A DNA stretch of 64,000 bases from positions 17,781,059 through 17,845,058 of the forward strand of contig CM075760.1 in assembly GCA_037974335.1 (NCBI GenBank), given 5' to 3'. The position numbers and the translations under genes were made by a program. Below, one piece after another: positions 9,520-21,057 of this stretch (positions are counted from its first letter, which is position 1; every line of letters begins with the position of its first letter). This stretch comes from Prionace glauca. Taxonomy: Eukaryota > Chordata > Chondrichthyes > Carcharhiniformes > Carcharhinidae. The notes beneath the pieces were generated by a model that had not been told where the DNA came from, did no database searches, and worked only from the letters and a program-made list of their open reading frames with translations.

Positions 9520-9740
9520 GTTCCTATTCCATATTCCTGTTTCCATTCATTCCTGGATAGATCATAAATCTGTCTAACCCAAACTGAAATGTGTTCAGTG
9601 ATGGAACATCAGAACCCTCTGGAGTAGAGAATTCCCAAGATTCACGGACCTTTGAGTCAAACAATTTCTCCTCATCTCACTCCTAAATCATCAGCGCCTT
9701 GTTCTGAGATTTTGCCCTTGTAGAAATAAAGCAAAAGTCT
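9520..9740 (-). mobile_element. Degenerate LINE 3' fragment
   Basis: The minus-strand reading resembles VGESWEFSTPEGSDAPSL and FGLDRFM, seen more clearly in its direct copy at 30030-30250. It is an old CR1-like remnant lying between the Asn and Glu tRNA genes in both copies of the unit. Confidence 0.55.
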
Positions 9741-9785
9741 GGTGGCTCATGGATGAATTAATATTTTATAAAGCACCCGCCAGCT

Positions 9786-9857
9786 TCCCTGGTGGTCTAG
9801 TGGTTAGGATTCGGTGTTTTCACCGCCGCGGCCCGGGTTCAATTCCCGGTCAGGGAA
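9786..9857 (+). tRNA. tRNA-Glu (TTC)
   Basis: Intact 72-nt tRNA: TCCCTGG pairs with CAGGGA, loop TTTTCAC gives anticodon TTC at 9819-9821, and the T arm is CCCGGGTTCAATTCCCGG. The anticodon stem has one T-G wobble. Paralogues at 30316 (CTC) and 32163 (TTC) occupy the same place in duplicated units. Confidence 0.9.
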
Positions 9858-10267
9858 TGTAGATTTATTGCTGTGTAACAATCCTGTGTTACTTCCCGGT
9901 CTGCACCAGTTCTGTCGGAATCAGTATCAGGGAGATTTCCTCTTTAGTATCTGAATTGGAAATGTCACATTTAAAAAACAAAGAAAAAAGGTAGCGACAG
10001 GTTACAAAGCGCTGGTGATACAAAATGCGGATGATTATTGGAAGAACGATGAAAATGATGCATTAATGAATGGGTAGAAATCATTGCTCCCTCAGACGAA
10101 CGCTTTTAAATGTTGATGTTGGGGATAAGTTGTACAATCAGCTTGAAAATAACGGCTACCTTCCTGAATTCAGTGACATGGGCTCTCAGTCTAACCATCG
10201 GAACCTGCAGCATCACAGCGCAGTTGAACATTGCAGACAGGCTGATTTCCTCCACTGTTCTTCAGCT

Positions 10268-10340
10268 CTTTCTGTAGTGTAGTGGTTATCACATTCGCCT
10301 TACACGTGAAAAATCCCCGGTTCGAATCCGGGCAGAAACA
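10268..10340 (+). tRNA. tRNA-Val (TAC)
   Basis: A 73-nt tRNA with loop CTTACAC gives anticodon TAC, and the T arm CCCCGGTTCGAATCCGGG pairs well. Position 1 is C instead of G, so the first acceptor pair is a C-C mismatch that may hinder 5' processing. Paralogues at 30808 and 32644 have CAC. Confidence 0.82.
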
Positions 10341-10344
10341 CTCA

Positions 10345-11061
10345 TTAAACTTTCTTGTGTTGGATAAGGGAAAATTGTTAAATTTAAGTTTACTGCTCAA
10401 CATTATCCGAACCTCGATGTTAAAGACATGTTATCATTGCTCTGATTTCACCGTCAAATACTTTCTGAGAAATAAGGTGCACTAACGGGGAAGTTCGATT
10501 TTGACACCGAGCATTTATCCGCATCTCGTTCAGTCTCCAGCAGATTTAATGGGTTTCTAGGTGCAGACTAATATGGTTCATCACCATCTGAAATATCCGA
10601 TACGAGTGTGTGCTCAAACAGACAGATACAAGTGATAGTGTAAGTGAACTAGAGGAAATGGTGCACATTTCACAGATGAATCATTTTTAAAAATCGTTTT
10701 TCATCTCCAACAAATAGGAAATGTCACCCAGACAGATGAGGGAATCGAGACTCAGCGCGGATCTACTGGGCTTTCCTGTAAAGGGCGGAAATGTATGCGT
10801 CCATAATAAAAAAGGCACAAGTGTCACGAACAGATAATTTTTGATTTTCGTCCATTTAAATGTATTTGACTTTGTTTAAAAGCTGACGATAGTCAATCTC
10901 AAAATTGTGATCTGTATTACCCGGCGATTCTGTTGGTCAGTTATGTTTTCAATTCAGTAATGTTCAAGTTCAGAGATATTCAATTCATAATAAAGCCATA
11001 TGTGTTAAATAATACATTGGTACTGAATAGTGACACAAATACTGAGTACACTTGTACAATG
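10345..11061. other. Intergenic, no gene seen
   Basis: AT-rich sequence follows the Val tRNA. The first part repeats sequence after the Val copies at 30880 and 32716 (GACATGTTATCATTGCTCTG and following). No RNA gene, promoter or credible reading frame is seen. Confidence 0.6.
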
Positions 11062-11475
11062 AGCTCCACCACTTCAATGGGCAGAGAATTCCAGAGATTC
11101 ACCATCCTTTGAGTGAAGAAGTTCCTCCTCAACTTCGATCTAAACTGTCCTCCCCCCATTATTTTGAGGCTGTGCCCTCTAGTCCTGCTGTCCTTTCTAA
11201 GCGGGAAGAAACTCTCTACCTCTACCCTATCCATCCCCTTCATTATCTTATGAGATCCCCCCTCAGCCTTCTAAACTCCAATGAGTACAGATACAGTCTA
11301 TTAAATCTCTCCTCATAGGTTAACCCCCTCATCTCTGGTATCAGCCCAGTGAACCTTCTCTGCACTCCCTCCAAGGCCAATATATCCTTCCACAAGTACG
11401 CCGATCAAAACTGCACACGGTATTCCTGTTGCGGCCTCACCAGTACCCTCTACAGCAACGCATCAAATATTGCTC
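11062..11475 (-). mobile_element. CR1 LINE fragment cut by a duplication border
   Basis: Minus strand: FFPLRKDSRTRGHSLKIMGG and NFFTQRMVNLWNSLPIEVVE mark the CR1 C-terminus. The copy begins abruptly inside the element at 11062, whereas the direct duplicate at 53022-53612 continues to its TTCTTATG 3' end. The left copy is therefore the truncated derivative. Confidence 0.8.
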
Positions 11476-12560
11476 AAGTTCATGCAATGCACAAATTCCT
11501 GACTGATGGAGGGTGGTCCATTTTTAGAATTCAACACCTGCAGAATGCCTGGTGTCAAGAAAGAGGTGTGAAGTTTCTCCACTCTTCTCCTTGTATTTGA
11601 TTAACTCATCCTGAGTATGGCCATCCATTTTGAATGAGCATCTACCAATATCAGGAACACAGACCCCATGAACGGTCCGGCACTGTCCATGTGCAGTCAT
11701 GTCTACGGCCAACCCAAGTGTAAAGAATAGTGACTGGTGACTGTTCTGCCCTTGTTGATATTGCCAACACTGACACACAAGCAAATATCTGTATCCATAC
11801 CTGGCCACCAGACGTGGCAATTTGGAGGATCGTCAGTTTGCCACTCCTGGGTGGCCATGGTAAAGTTCGGCCGGGTTGGGATGGTGTCTCAGGATGACAC
11901 TCTTGAACCCCATAGGAGTATGCCATCTTCCACAGTCAGCTGTTCTCTGCCACTCCAATATGGGTGCAATTCTGCTGTAACAGCTTTTTGGTTACCCCCA
12001 TCAGCTCTTACTTCTCTTCAGTTTATTCAGGACTGGGTAAGTTTGCCTCCACAGCCAAATATTATTGGCTGCCGCTGGGAGAATTTTGAAAAAGTTCATG
12101 ATTACTGTCTCTTCCATTGGGGATGCGACCAGTTGTCTGTTAATTGTAACCAGCTCAAGATATCTGCCTTCGCGACTCGGCCTCCTAGTCACCCGTGTTC
12201 AGAGGGCAATTAAGTGTCAACCACATTGTTGCGGCCCTGGAGTCACGGTTAGGCCTGACCACGTAAGGACAACAGATTTCCTTTCCTGGGACATTGGTGA
12301 ACCAGTTAGGGCTTTCCGACAATCAACAATGTTTTTATGGTCACAAGCGGATTCTAAACACCAGACCTATTTATTCAAATTCCACCATCTGCTGTGACGA
12401 GATTGGAATCCGGGTGCCCAATACATTAGCTGAGTTTCTGTATTAATAGTCGAGTGATAAAACCACCTGTCCACATCCTGAGTGTACACACCCTGAATTC
12501 TGCTAACCAAGACACTCCATATTATATACGTCTGCAGAGCTCCTGGAGTGGACAGCATTA
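11476..12560 (-). mobile_element. Ty3/gypsy LTR-retrotransposon fossil, integrase region
   Basis: On the minus strand this retains recognisable parts of a Ty3/gypsy pol gene: the RNase H-integrase connection, the integrase N-terminal region (WWPGMDTDI) and part of the catalytic core (ILVDAHSKWM). No LTRs are visible. It is a broken fossil with several interruptions. An almost identical direct copy lies at 53613-54700, so it was already present before that duplication. Confidence 0.75.
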
Positions 12561-12639
12561 ACTGCCTCAATCAGGGAGCTCATATTCCAATAATTCCACT
12601 TGATGGTTATCTGTAAAGTCTTTAAATATGTCTCTCTGC

Positions 12640-12700
12640 CACTTTCTGTGCTTCTCTCTCTCTCTCTCTCTCGCTCTCTCTCACTCACTCTATCTTTTGC
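12640..12700. repeat. CT-rich microsatellite
   Basis: A run of TCTCTC repeats near 12652-12675 is shared with the direct duplicate at 54790-54830, where a CA run follows it. Confidence 0.8.
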
Positions 12701-12836
12701 TCTTGTTGTTTCCATTTTACTCATTCAGTCTCACTCTTTCCCATTCACTCCCGCTCTCTGTCTCCATATCTGTTTCTCGTTATTTCCCTTCAGACCCTGC
12801 TAAATCTTATGCTGGTCGGCAGCAACAAAACCTACA

Positions 12837-12908
12837 TTCCCTGACCGGGAATCGAACCCGGGCCGCGGCGATGAGAGCGCCGAATCCTAACCACTAGACC
12901 ACCAGGGA
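12837..12908 (-). tRNA. tRNA-Glu (CTC)
   Basis: Minus-strand 72-nt tRNA with loop CTCTCAT (anticodon CTC, plus positions 12873-12875), a paired acceptor and box B GGTTCGATTCC. A TTTT terminator follows within 10 nt. It is the inverted partner of the gene at 36641 and differs from it at loop position 38 (T for C). Confidence 0.92.
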
Positions 12909-13354
12909 AGATGCAAATAACAGCCTTAATCTGACCGGTACATTTCAGCGTTTTTCAAATTCTCCAGAACGGCTTGTCGAGGAAAAAAAATTGTTTTGAT
13001 AGAACAGGAATGACTCCTTCAGCCAACAGCAAATTACTGCAGATGCTGGAACTTAAAAAAAAAACTTAAAATGCTGGAAAATATCAACAGGAGGAACAGA
13101 ATCTCTGGAGAAAGAATTTAAGACAATGTAATTGACTCTAAACTGCCCTCTGAAATGGCCCAACAAAATAGTTAGTTCAGTGGGAAATAGGGATAAACAA
13201 CAAATGCTGACAATGAAATCTATATTGTGTTAGCAGCATTTTATGAAATAATTAATAATTTTCATTTTGTTTCATTTCATGTCAGACAGGGTGACATATT
13301 TGGGGCTCTTATTATTTAAAACCTCAGCCCTTTAACTATTGAGACAGTTATGGT

Positions 13355-13870
13355 TCAGTCAGAGAAAAGTGATCCACTGTGATCCAAAAGAAGGAATTTT
13401 AGTTGCTGCAAATCCCACCTCAAAACGGAAAATGTTGGAAGAATCATCAGTTTCAACAGTTTCTGTGGAGGGAAAGAGAGGGAATGATACAGGTTGCTGA
13501 CCTTTGACCCTAACTGGAAGAAATTGATGATTTCATGGCTTTCAAGCAAGTACAGAGCCAAGGAAAATAGAGAGAGAGAGGATGGAAGAAAAAATAGGCT
13601 TTTGATAGGATGGAAGGCTGGAGTGATTGAATTACAATGGAGATGATTGTTGTTTCCACTGACACAATCTCGCAGATCTGGGTTCAAATCTCATAATAAA
13701 TGGGAACAAAACCTCTCGCTGAGTTCAGCGCTTAGCTCACCGCCTTCCAGTGATCTGGAGGCAGTTTTCTCAACTGTGAGATGAACAACGGAGAAAAGAG
13801 AGAGAGACTCAGTTTGAGCCGTGGCACTCCTGGAGGAACGGTGATCTGGAATTCACCCAGGAATGAGTCA
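13355..13870. repeat. Inverted-duplicate flank of the Lys tRNA locus
   Basis: This stretch is the reverse complement of about 35240-35760, including CATCTCCATTGTAATTCAATC. A further degraded direct copy lies at 19640-19920. No gene is seen; open frames across it are unsupported. Confidence 0.7.
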
Positions 13871-13888
13871 AAGTTTTAAAAACATCGA

Positions 13889-13961
13889 CGCCCAACGTGG
13901 GGCTCGAACCCACGACCCTGAGATTCAGAGTCTCATGCTCTACCGATTGAGCTAGCCGGGC
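13889..13961 (-). tRNA. tRNA with Lys body but Gln anticodon (CTG)
   Basis: The 73-nt minus-strand gene matches tRNA-Lys-CTT in acceptor, D arm, variable loop and T arm, but the anticodon loop reads CTCTGAA, giving CTG (plus 13926-13928) instead of CTT. Box A (TAGCTCAATCGG) and box B (GGTTCGAGCCC) both fit consensus, and a TTTTT terminator lies about 10 nt downstream, so it looks transcribable. The inverted partner at 35147 keeps CTT. Whether it is charged with Lys, Gln or neither cannot be told from sequence. Confidence 0.88.
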
Positions 13962-14184
13962 ACAGGCACTATTGGTCTTTCCGTAACCTAAAATGCATGG
14001 AGAGAATATGGCTTTTCTATTTGGTGTCTCAGTTTGTTCAGATTTCAACGTTTACATTGAATCCCCAAAGTTTCTATCCATCCCTCTCAGTCATCAATTA
14101 CATCAATCACATCTCTCAATTCTTAGCTTCACCTTTCCCAAGCATTCCAAAATCCTCTTACATCATTCACCGTATTTTTCCTTT

Positions 14185-14345
14185 GTTCTTAATAATTTAG
14201 CCAGGGGAGGGGGCGTGGGGATCACCCTCTCAAGATTTTCATGTCACACTGTTTCCCTATTTCAGATTTTTCAATAAGATCATCTCTGATTATTCTAAAC
14301 TCCAGAGCGAACAGACTCATTCCACTGAATCTCTCCTCTCAGGAG
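14185..14345 (-). mobile_element. Degenerate LINE remnant
   Basis: Motifs such as AATAAGATCATCTCTGATTA and TCTAAACTCCAGAG resemble the 3' parts of CR1-like LINEs elsewhere in the window. It has a diverged inverted counterpart around 34440-34600. Confidence 0.4.
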
Positions 14346-14674
14346 AAACGCAGAAATCAATCGCCCCACAGCGTCTGTGAAGGGAACAACATCTAAATCT
14401 TCCGGCTGGATGAACTGGCCTCGGAGCTGGAGAAGTCAGAGTTGGAACACGAACGATAAACTCTGAAGAACATACATGTCAGATACACAACATACATGTC
14501 AGATACACACACAGCACACATGTCAAATCATGTCACTTTCAAGTTGCGGCTTTTAACTTCCTGTTTTCCCCCTCAGACATTTCCCTGTTCATCAAAAATC
14601 TCCGATCTCAAACCCCATCCTGCTCCTCAATCCACTGATAATGTTACTAGTACTGCAAGGAGCTCGCAGCATTT

Positions 14675-14747
14675 AGCTCCATAGCTCAGTGGTAAGAGCA
14701 CTGGTCTTGTGAACCTGGGGTCGCGAGTTCAATTCTTGCTGGAGCTT
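14675..14747 (+). tRNA. tRNA-Thr (TGT), slightly degenerate
   Basis: The acceptor AGCTCCA pairs with TGGAGCT, loop CTTGTGA gives TGT at 14708-14710, and box B is AGTTCAATTC. The anticodon stem has one T-T mismatch and the T stem one G-T pair. The inverted partner at 34043 is perfect, so this copy may be decaying. Confidence 0.78.
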
Positions 14748-14749
14748 CC

Positions 14750-15990
14750 AGCCAAAGTTTCGCTAACATAATCTGTAGGAAAATAGCAGTGGACTTGTAT
14801 CATAACTGAAATGAAGCAGTAATACTCCATATTTTAAGAAATTTCACCGTTCGAAAAAGTGAGAGGAGGACAAACGGAAGAGAGGGCTTGGATCTCTCTT
14901 AACACCCCAACTGCGATGGACCTTCAGAAGGTGATAGATTTCAAGGAGATCACCAAGTTACGAGGGCCAGCGAATTCTTTGAAACAATTCTCATGGAAAT
15001 ATAAACAACGTTGAGTTAGGTCCATTATGTGAGATTAAAAGTGATAATCTGTGACAGGTGAATGGCAGAGTTCAGGAAATTTCAGCCACTCCCACTCAAA
15101 ATTGGATTTGCGTCTCACAACGCCACCGAATGTACAAATACATGTGTTAAATATATATTTCCAATCTCTAGGCACTATCTCCCATGGGAAAGAGAAATAG
15201 AATTCCTGTGCAGTGACTGCTGATAAAATGGCAAACTGACCAGCCCAGCTCCTGTTGGAAACTTCAATCCCAGACAATTTTGTCCAATATCCACACTTGA
15301 GCAAATGGTTCCCAAGTGCAGGCATCCAGAGACTGAACGCTGACACATGAGACCAGCGATGTGAGTCGCCAGCAGATGGTGAAACTGGATCACTATAATC
15401 ACGTTTACAGTGAAAAAGGTTTTCAGAGTTTTTTTTAAGGGTAGCAAAAAGTGAATAAAAAGGCGTTTACATATTTTCCAGTAACTTACGGCGTGGAATG
15501 GTTATGAATAGAATACTTTGTTATTCCTGCTAATAAAGATGTCTATTTTCGGCTAATCATTCCATTACGTTCTATTTTATCATTTTAAATACTTGTTCAG
15601 AATTCATTCAAAAAATTTATTCATAACTGAAGATAAATCTATTTTTCTCTGAATTTTTTTAACAATTATTTCTTTTCAGACCCTTCACAAACAAAGACCA
15701 ACCTTGCTTATATTCTGTTCTATGCATCTTTAATATATGTATTTGCTTATTTCACTTCAACACTCCAGTGCATTTGGGGCACAAACTAACTTTGATCTCT
15801 CACACATGCTGCTAAATCCACGAGGGTAGTGGAATTAAATGCGCATTCGGCTGAGGTTTTTTAATTGAATTGTACGAAGTGCATTGTCAAATACTGCCAT
15901 TGAGTTTTACTAAATGCAATCACTGCCACTCCAACATTCTGTCTCAAGCTGCAGTCTAGCACCGACCCTAAATCCTTGGAAGTTTAGCGC
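14750..15990. other. Intergenic, module shared with 28.3-28.7 and 38.2-38.6 kb
   Basis: The part at 15110-15400 (CGAATGTACAAAT, then GCCAGCAGATGGTG) is a diverged copy of sequence following the Asn tRNA genes at 28370-28640 and, inverted, 38230-38480. The rest is AT-rich. No gene is recognised. Confidence 0.5.
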
Positions 15991-15994
15991 TAAC

Positions 15995-16185
15995 ATTTTG
16001 ACCAAAGAACAAAGAAAAACACAGCATGGGAAACAGGCCCTTTGACCCAACGAGCTCACGCTGCATTTCAACATTATGAGTGCCCTCCTCTACCCATGAC
16101 CTTTGTCTACACCTATTGGGGAAGATTTTCAACCGCCTTTGCCGAATAATCCATTCATCCATGAATCTCTAGTCCAATCTGTTCA
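15995..16185 (-). mobile_element. LINE or SINE 3' tail, minus strand
   Basis: AAAGAACAAAGAAAAACACAGC followed by AACAGGCCCTTTGACCC is the reverse complement of the common tail GGGCCGAAGGGCCTGTTT. The 5' part is not recognisable. Confidence 0.55.
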
Positions 16186-16627
16186 ATTCACCATTGCTAA
16201 ATCCAATAATGAATACTGTGCAAAGGGCGCGGGACTGTTTGGGCTGAGGGTCGAGCTGAGGGGGAGGGTGGGGATGTGTTGAGGTGGGGTGGAATTGTGA
16301 AGAGAGTTCACGGGGGTTGAGTTTTGAGATTCATTTCAGTGAGGGAGTTGTGTTGCAGCTGAAGTGAAATGCAAACATTCGCTCAAGTTAACAGAATGGT
16401 ACAAAACTGGAGGTCAACATGATGTCCAGGCTGGTTCATTAGTATTAGCTGATTTGAATCCGGATTTTTTCTTGGCTCAATTCATTTTTTTTATTTGTTT
16501 TTACAATTTCAATACACGTTTTAATCAGAAATGGTGACACAAAATATGTCTACACTGTGTATGATTCACTGAGATATTGTTTTGTTCAGAACACGAGATA
16601 ATCACCCTGTTCTAACGAAAAATATGT

Positions 16628-17523
16628 TTATTCTGTAAGTAATTTCACAATTGCAGTAAATGGAGATCTGATCACATTCTTTAGATCCTCTCTGAATTGT
16701 GTCTGGGTCACTGCGTAAATGTATGTATTGGTGCAGCAACTCAGGAGTTGGAGCATAAATCCCAATTCCCGCACAAATGCAGGAATATAAAAATGAATTA
16801 AGTTTAAATTATATAATCGTTGACAAAAGGAGTGGATAAGTAACACTGACCATAGTAGGATAAAATTTAATGATAGAGCAAATAGTAAGATAATGGATTT
16901 TCTTCTCTTCACTGTCTCTGGGTCCTTTGAACTATCCATACGCTTGTGACTCTGAAGTCTCCTGCGGAATTTGGTGGACCCTAGAATGTGTTTAATGGTG
17001 AAAACATTCAGCAACAGAATCAACAAAAAAGGAATGAACGGTGTTAAAATATAATGCAGATTTTCAACCACTCCCCATGCTTCAGAATAGAAGGCATCAT
17101 TGCCAACATGACAAAAATGGGGAATATTCTGAATCGCATATCTATCACCATACATGAAATACCAGAAAATGTTCTTTACACTGAATAGCACACTCACAGT
17201 TCCGAGAACCACTGTTGCAGTTTTCTCAGTGCAGTATTTTATTTTCAGCTTCTGACAAGTAATAGCCACAAATCGATCAAAGGTAAAAGAGACAGTGAAC
17301 CAGACAGAGCAATCAGTGACTGCATAAAGCAGCACAGCATGGATATTACATATTTTAATGTGGTAAATGAATAAAAAATTTAACTTCGTGGGAATTTGCC
17401 TCAAAATGAGATCGGTGATAATGACCAGTAGATCCGCTGCTGACATGGAAATGAGGTAATGTATCACACTTCTGGAAAGACCACACTTCCCTCGTGACAG
17501 GATAAGAATCGTCAATACATTCA
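16628..17523 (-). CDS. GPR139-like rhodopsin-family receptor, exon 2
   Basis: This exon encodes TM1 (second half) to TM7 of a class A G-protein-coupled receptor and ends at a stop at 16628. It is preceded on the minus strand by a pyrimidine tract and CAG (TTTCTCTTCCTTACAG); the exon starts TGAATG in phase 1. With exon 1 (18092-18203) the predicted protein is 335 residues. Visible features are the TM2 Asp in SAADLL (about residue 68), TM3 Cys (about 96), DRF in place of DRY (120-122), an ECL2 Cys in HFCHVG, and NTYIY in place of NPxxY (303-307). I recall shark proteins of this type being annotated as probable GPR139; the ligand is unknown. There are no frameshifts. It shares the tRNA domain with no obvious linkage. 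Confidence 0.88.
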
Positions 17524-18091
17524 CTGTAAGGAAGAGAAACACAATTTATTCGTGTTTTAGACTGAGCACAAGAGAAGCAATCTCTCAGGATCCTTGGGAA
17601 CAGCTGAAACATTTTTATTAAATCCACCCCGGAATAGACTGAATTCACCTATTCTGCTCGAGACAAAGTTCACAGCAGAAAAGCCCCGCAATGATGTAGC
17701 AAGAAGCCACATTCACCAGTTAATAAAGTCTCCAATTTGCTGCCTTCTTCAGATTTGTATATGGGGGACACAATGGTGCCAGTAGGTTTGGAGCAAATGT
17801 TTCTGGTCTGGTTGACTCTGCTTTGATTGTGCTGAAGGCTGTGCAGTTGAAGATGTTAAATCAGCTGATTTGGAATTGGCTGTGAAACATAATACTGGAA
17901 ATCATGTTACATAACAACAACCGTAAAGTAGAAAGATTTAAAGTGAATGTCAGGTAGTGTGAGGATAGCTGTGTGGCAAGGAGAAATGTTTCCAGTTCAT
18001 TCACAGCAACAAACCATGAAGGTTACACAGAATGATATCAATAACTGGGTAACATGGACAAGGACAATGAACACAGAGAAATATGACTTAC

Positions 18092-18203
18092 CAGTGACAC
18101 CAACTACAGCAAGGACAGGGTAGTAAATCCTTTGGATATCGTAAAATACCCAAAGAATACGAAGCTCAGGTGGTATAATCCAGAACATGGCTCTGAAATT
18201 CAA
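18092..18203 (-). CDS. GPR139-like receptor, exon 1
   Basis: The minus strand encodes 37 residues from a Met at 18203, ending YYPVLAVVGVT with one extra base, then a consensus donor GTAAGT. Joining to 17523 restores a Val codon and gives the sequence VGVT-VNVLTILILSRG across TM1. The second receptor in this window has the same exon border (YYPILAIVGVP then VNIMTIV), which supports the model. The intron is 568 bp. A second Met lies five residues downstream, so the true start is uncertain. Confidence 0.75.
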
Positions 18204-18849
18204 TGATCGCTGGCTGTACTAGAGACCATTCCCAGTTAAACAATATTGCACACAGTGTGAAATTTCCTATTTATAAATCTTCTAATGTCCCCATTGGAAC
18301 AATTAAACCGTGTGCTGAGGGACATGAATCACAGTCTCTGAACAAACAAGATGACTTCATCTTTTCTTGCAAATTACATGGTTATTGTCCTTTTTATGCA
18401 TGTTAAAAAATCCGAATGAAGGCAAACATTTTGGTTCATGCACCTTGGCAAAAGAAAGGAACATTGATTAACAATGTGTTGCTGAACTGAAGAGAGTTGA
18501 AACCGTTGTGAGTATTGCTGTCACACATTGTCAGCCTATCCGTTTTCCAACAGATCTCTAAAGACAGATAAGTCAACACCGGGAACAAAATAGTGAGGCA
18601 GTAATCATTTTGTATGCAAGAACACACAACAGAATGTTTGTCAATAAATACTTAAATAGAAAATGTTCTTCAGTTGAAACACATGAACTGTTTGGTGTTT
18701 CCATGCATTCGTGGAAGGCAGAGATGGGGTGAAGGTTATCACTGGGAAAACTGAAGGGGAATTGCTAAAAAAAAAATCATTTCTCCAAACAGAGTTATTG
18801 AAAATAGAATGTTTAAAATAAATAAGCACGCAAATGTCTATGATATTTA

Positions 18850-19030
18850 TTCGACATAGAACCATAGAATTCCTACAGTTCAGAAGAAAGGTTATCTTGG
18901 CCCACTGAGTCTGCATCCCACCCCAGGTCCTCCCCTCTGCCCTATCCCCATTAGTCCCACACATTTACCATGGCTAATCCACATACTCTAAGGGAAAATA
19001 ACGGGCAATTTTGTATGGCCAATCCAACTA
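18850..19030 (-). repeat. Partial SINE, minus strand
   Basis: CATAGAATTCCTACAGTTCAG, then GCCCACTGAGTCTGC and ACCATGGCTAATCC, read in reverse as the 3' half of the tRNA-derived SINE seen intact at 35986-36345. Confidence 0.65.
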
Positions 19031-19368
19031 ATATGATCTGTTGTAATATAAATGAGGGACGGGTTTTGTGCAGTAATACAGAGACAGAACCGAATGCACC
19101 AGATATCGATACAGCACCTGTACTAAAATGAATGCAGACTGGGTCCAGTTCAGTCATTACTGAGAGAGTGTATACAGTATATTACTAACCAGCGTGGTGT
19201 TTTCTCATCTAATAGAGACATGACATACTCAGTTTTGAGAAAGACAAGGTCTTTGTGAAGGATACAATGTGAAGGATAAACTTGCAATTGGTGAATAAAA
19301 AGTCTGAAATACATTAAAAAGCAGGTGAGTCATTGATAAATGAATATTTTAAAGACCTTGTGTCATCT

Positions 19369-19440
19369 TCCCTGGTGGTCTAATGGTTAGGATTTTGCGC
19401 TCTCGCTGCCGCAGCCTGGGTTCGATTCCCGCTCAGAGGA
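19369..19440 (+). pseudogene. tRNA-Glu (CTC) pseudogene
   Basis: A 72-nt Glu-like sequence with loop CTCTCGC and box B GGTTCGATTCC. The acceptor (TCCCTGG versus CAGAGG) and anticodon stem (TTGCG versus TGCCG) contain mismatches. It is probably not folded correctly, though the B box could still bind TFIIIC. Confidence 0.75.
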
Positions 19441-19639
19441 TGTAGATTTATTGCTGTACAACAATCCTGCGTTCCTTCAGGTCAACAACTGACAGAATCA
19501 GTGTGGGGAAGATTCCTTTGCTTGCGCCTGAATTGGAAAAGTCACATGTAAAGAAGCAAAAAGAAAATAAGAGAGCGATAGGCTGGAAAGTGCTGATGAC
19601 TCAAAATACTGATACGGGTTAAAGTCTGGCTGTTAATGG

Positions 19640-19920
19640 GGGAAAATTTATTGTTTCTATCGACACAAAAATCTCGCAGATCTGTGCCCAAATCTCTGAT
19701 TCAATGACAAGAAAACGTTTACTTGAATGAACTGGTAAAGTCTCCCACCCCCAGTGAAGTGGAGGCAGTTTTCATTCAGAAACCAGTAACTGTGAGTTTA
19801 ATAATGTGGGAAGGAGAAAGACTCAGTTTGAGCGGTGACATTGCGGGAGGAATGGAGAGCTGGAGTTCACCTAGAAAAGCAGCAAAGTTTCAAATCAATG
19901 GCGTCCAACGTTGGATGGTC
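19640..19920. pseudogene. Relic of a duplicated Lys tRNA locus
   Basis: The segment is a diverged direct copy of 13620-13905, sharing GAGGCAGTTTTC and GACTCAGTTTGAGC. It ends in GGCGTCCAACGTTGGA, a short remnant of the tRNA-Lys 3' end. No functional tRNA remains. Confidence 0.6.
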
Positions 19921-20039
19921 CATTAACGGTGATAATTTAATGTTATTCAGCAGAATCACCACAGGATGGTTTATCACAGATTGATACTAATACTTTGAAT
20001 GGAGTGAACTGCAGTGACATTGAATGCAGTAGAAAGGAC

Positions 20040-20330
20040 AGCGCGGTAGCACAGTGATTAGCACTGATGTCTCACAGCGCCAGGGACTCAGGTCCTCGAG
20101 TCACCGCCTATGCAGAGTTTGCACGTTCTTCCCGTGCCTCCGTGGGTTTCCTCCGGGTGTTCCAGTTTCCGATTCAAAGATGCGTGTTTTAGTTTGATTG
20201 GCCATGCTAAATTAGTCCTAGTGTCAGAGGGATTAGAAGGGTAAGTATGTGGGTTTGCGGGGAATAGGGCGTGGGTGGGATTGTTGTGGGTGCGGACTCG
20301 ATGGGCTGAATGGCCTCCTTCTGGGGGAAT
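20040..20330 (+). repeat. Full-length tRNA-derived SINE
   Basis: The head GCGGTAGCACAGTGATTAGC, the body CCGTGGGTTTCCTCCGGGTG and the tail GACTCGATGGGCTGAATGGC are all present. The box B region is degraded (AGGTCCTCGAGTC). Confidence 0.8.
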
Positions 20331-20721
20331 CGAAAGAGGTAATGCAAATATACATTGTTTTTGTTGAAACAGCAGGTCAACTAAATGTATTTTCACTGCC
20401 ATGTAAAAGCGGACCTGACATCTGCACTGAAATGTGATGAGGTTGGAAAAACTCAGGATGTTACATGGCATGTGTGCATAAGGAAACAAAGATAAACCTT
20501 CACCTCCATCACCTTTCATTAACATTGGGAATGTTTAGAAATAGAGGAAGTTTTTTAAAAAGCGAAATCCAACAAGGTGGAAATATAACAACATCTGGCA
20601 GGGTGGAAATTGCGATCGGTATTTGGCCTGTTGCAGCTTGTGTGAATTGATGTTTGAAGACAGTGCGAGACAAAACACGGATCCCATTAGCAGAGAGCAC
20701 AGAAAACCAGCAATGGGATCC

Positions 20722-20794
20722 TGCCGAAACCCGGGATTGAACCAGGGACCTTTAGATCTTCAGTCTAACGCTCTCCCGACTGAGCTATTTCGGC
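20722..20794 (-). tRNA. tRNA-Phe (GAA)
   Basis: The 73-nt cloverleaf pairs fully: GCCGAAA with TTTCGGC. The loop CTGAAGA gives GAA (plus 20759-20761) and box B is GGTTCAATCCC. It is nearly identical to the vertebrate consensus, with A for G in the T loop. TTTT follows about 16 nt downstream. This is the only Phe gene in the window. Confidence 0.93.
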
Positions 20795-21057
20795 CAGCTG
20801 GTAGGTTGGAAGCTTCCGTCTCCCAAATCTCTAAGAGAGTAATGATTTGGAGCGCTGCTCCTTCCTCAGAGTGTTTAACTCGGCAGCCAGAAATTCACTG
20901 TGTGTGAGTGCTCTCCAAAGGGGCCACTTGTACACACTGCTTTACGCCAGCAACTTGTTCAGTTGGTAATGTTTCTGTTCGTTGTTCTTTACAAAAACGA
21001 CACAGGACACATTCCTGCATTCAATCTGAACTGTGAGATCAAAACTCAAATCCATTT

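Noticed and set aside
11524-12213. Open frames up to 158 codons at 11.5-12.2 kb and 53.7-54.3 kb
   Set aside because: They are pieces of a decayed Ty3/gypsy pol region or its antisense, not host genes.
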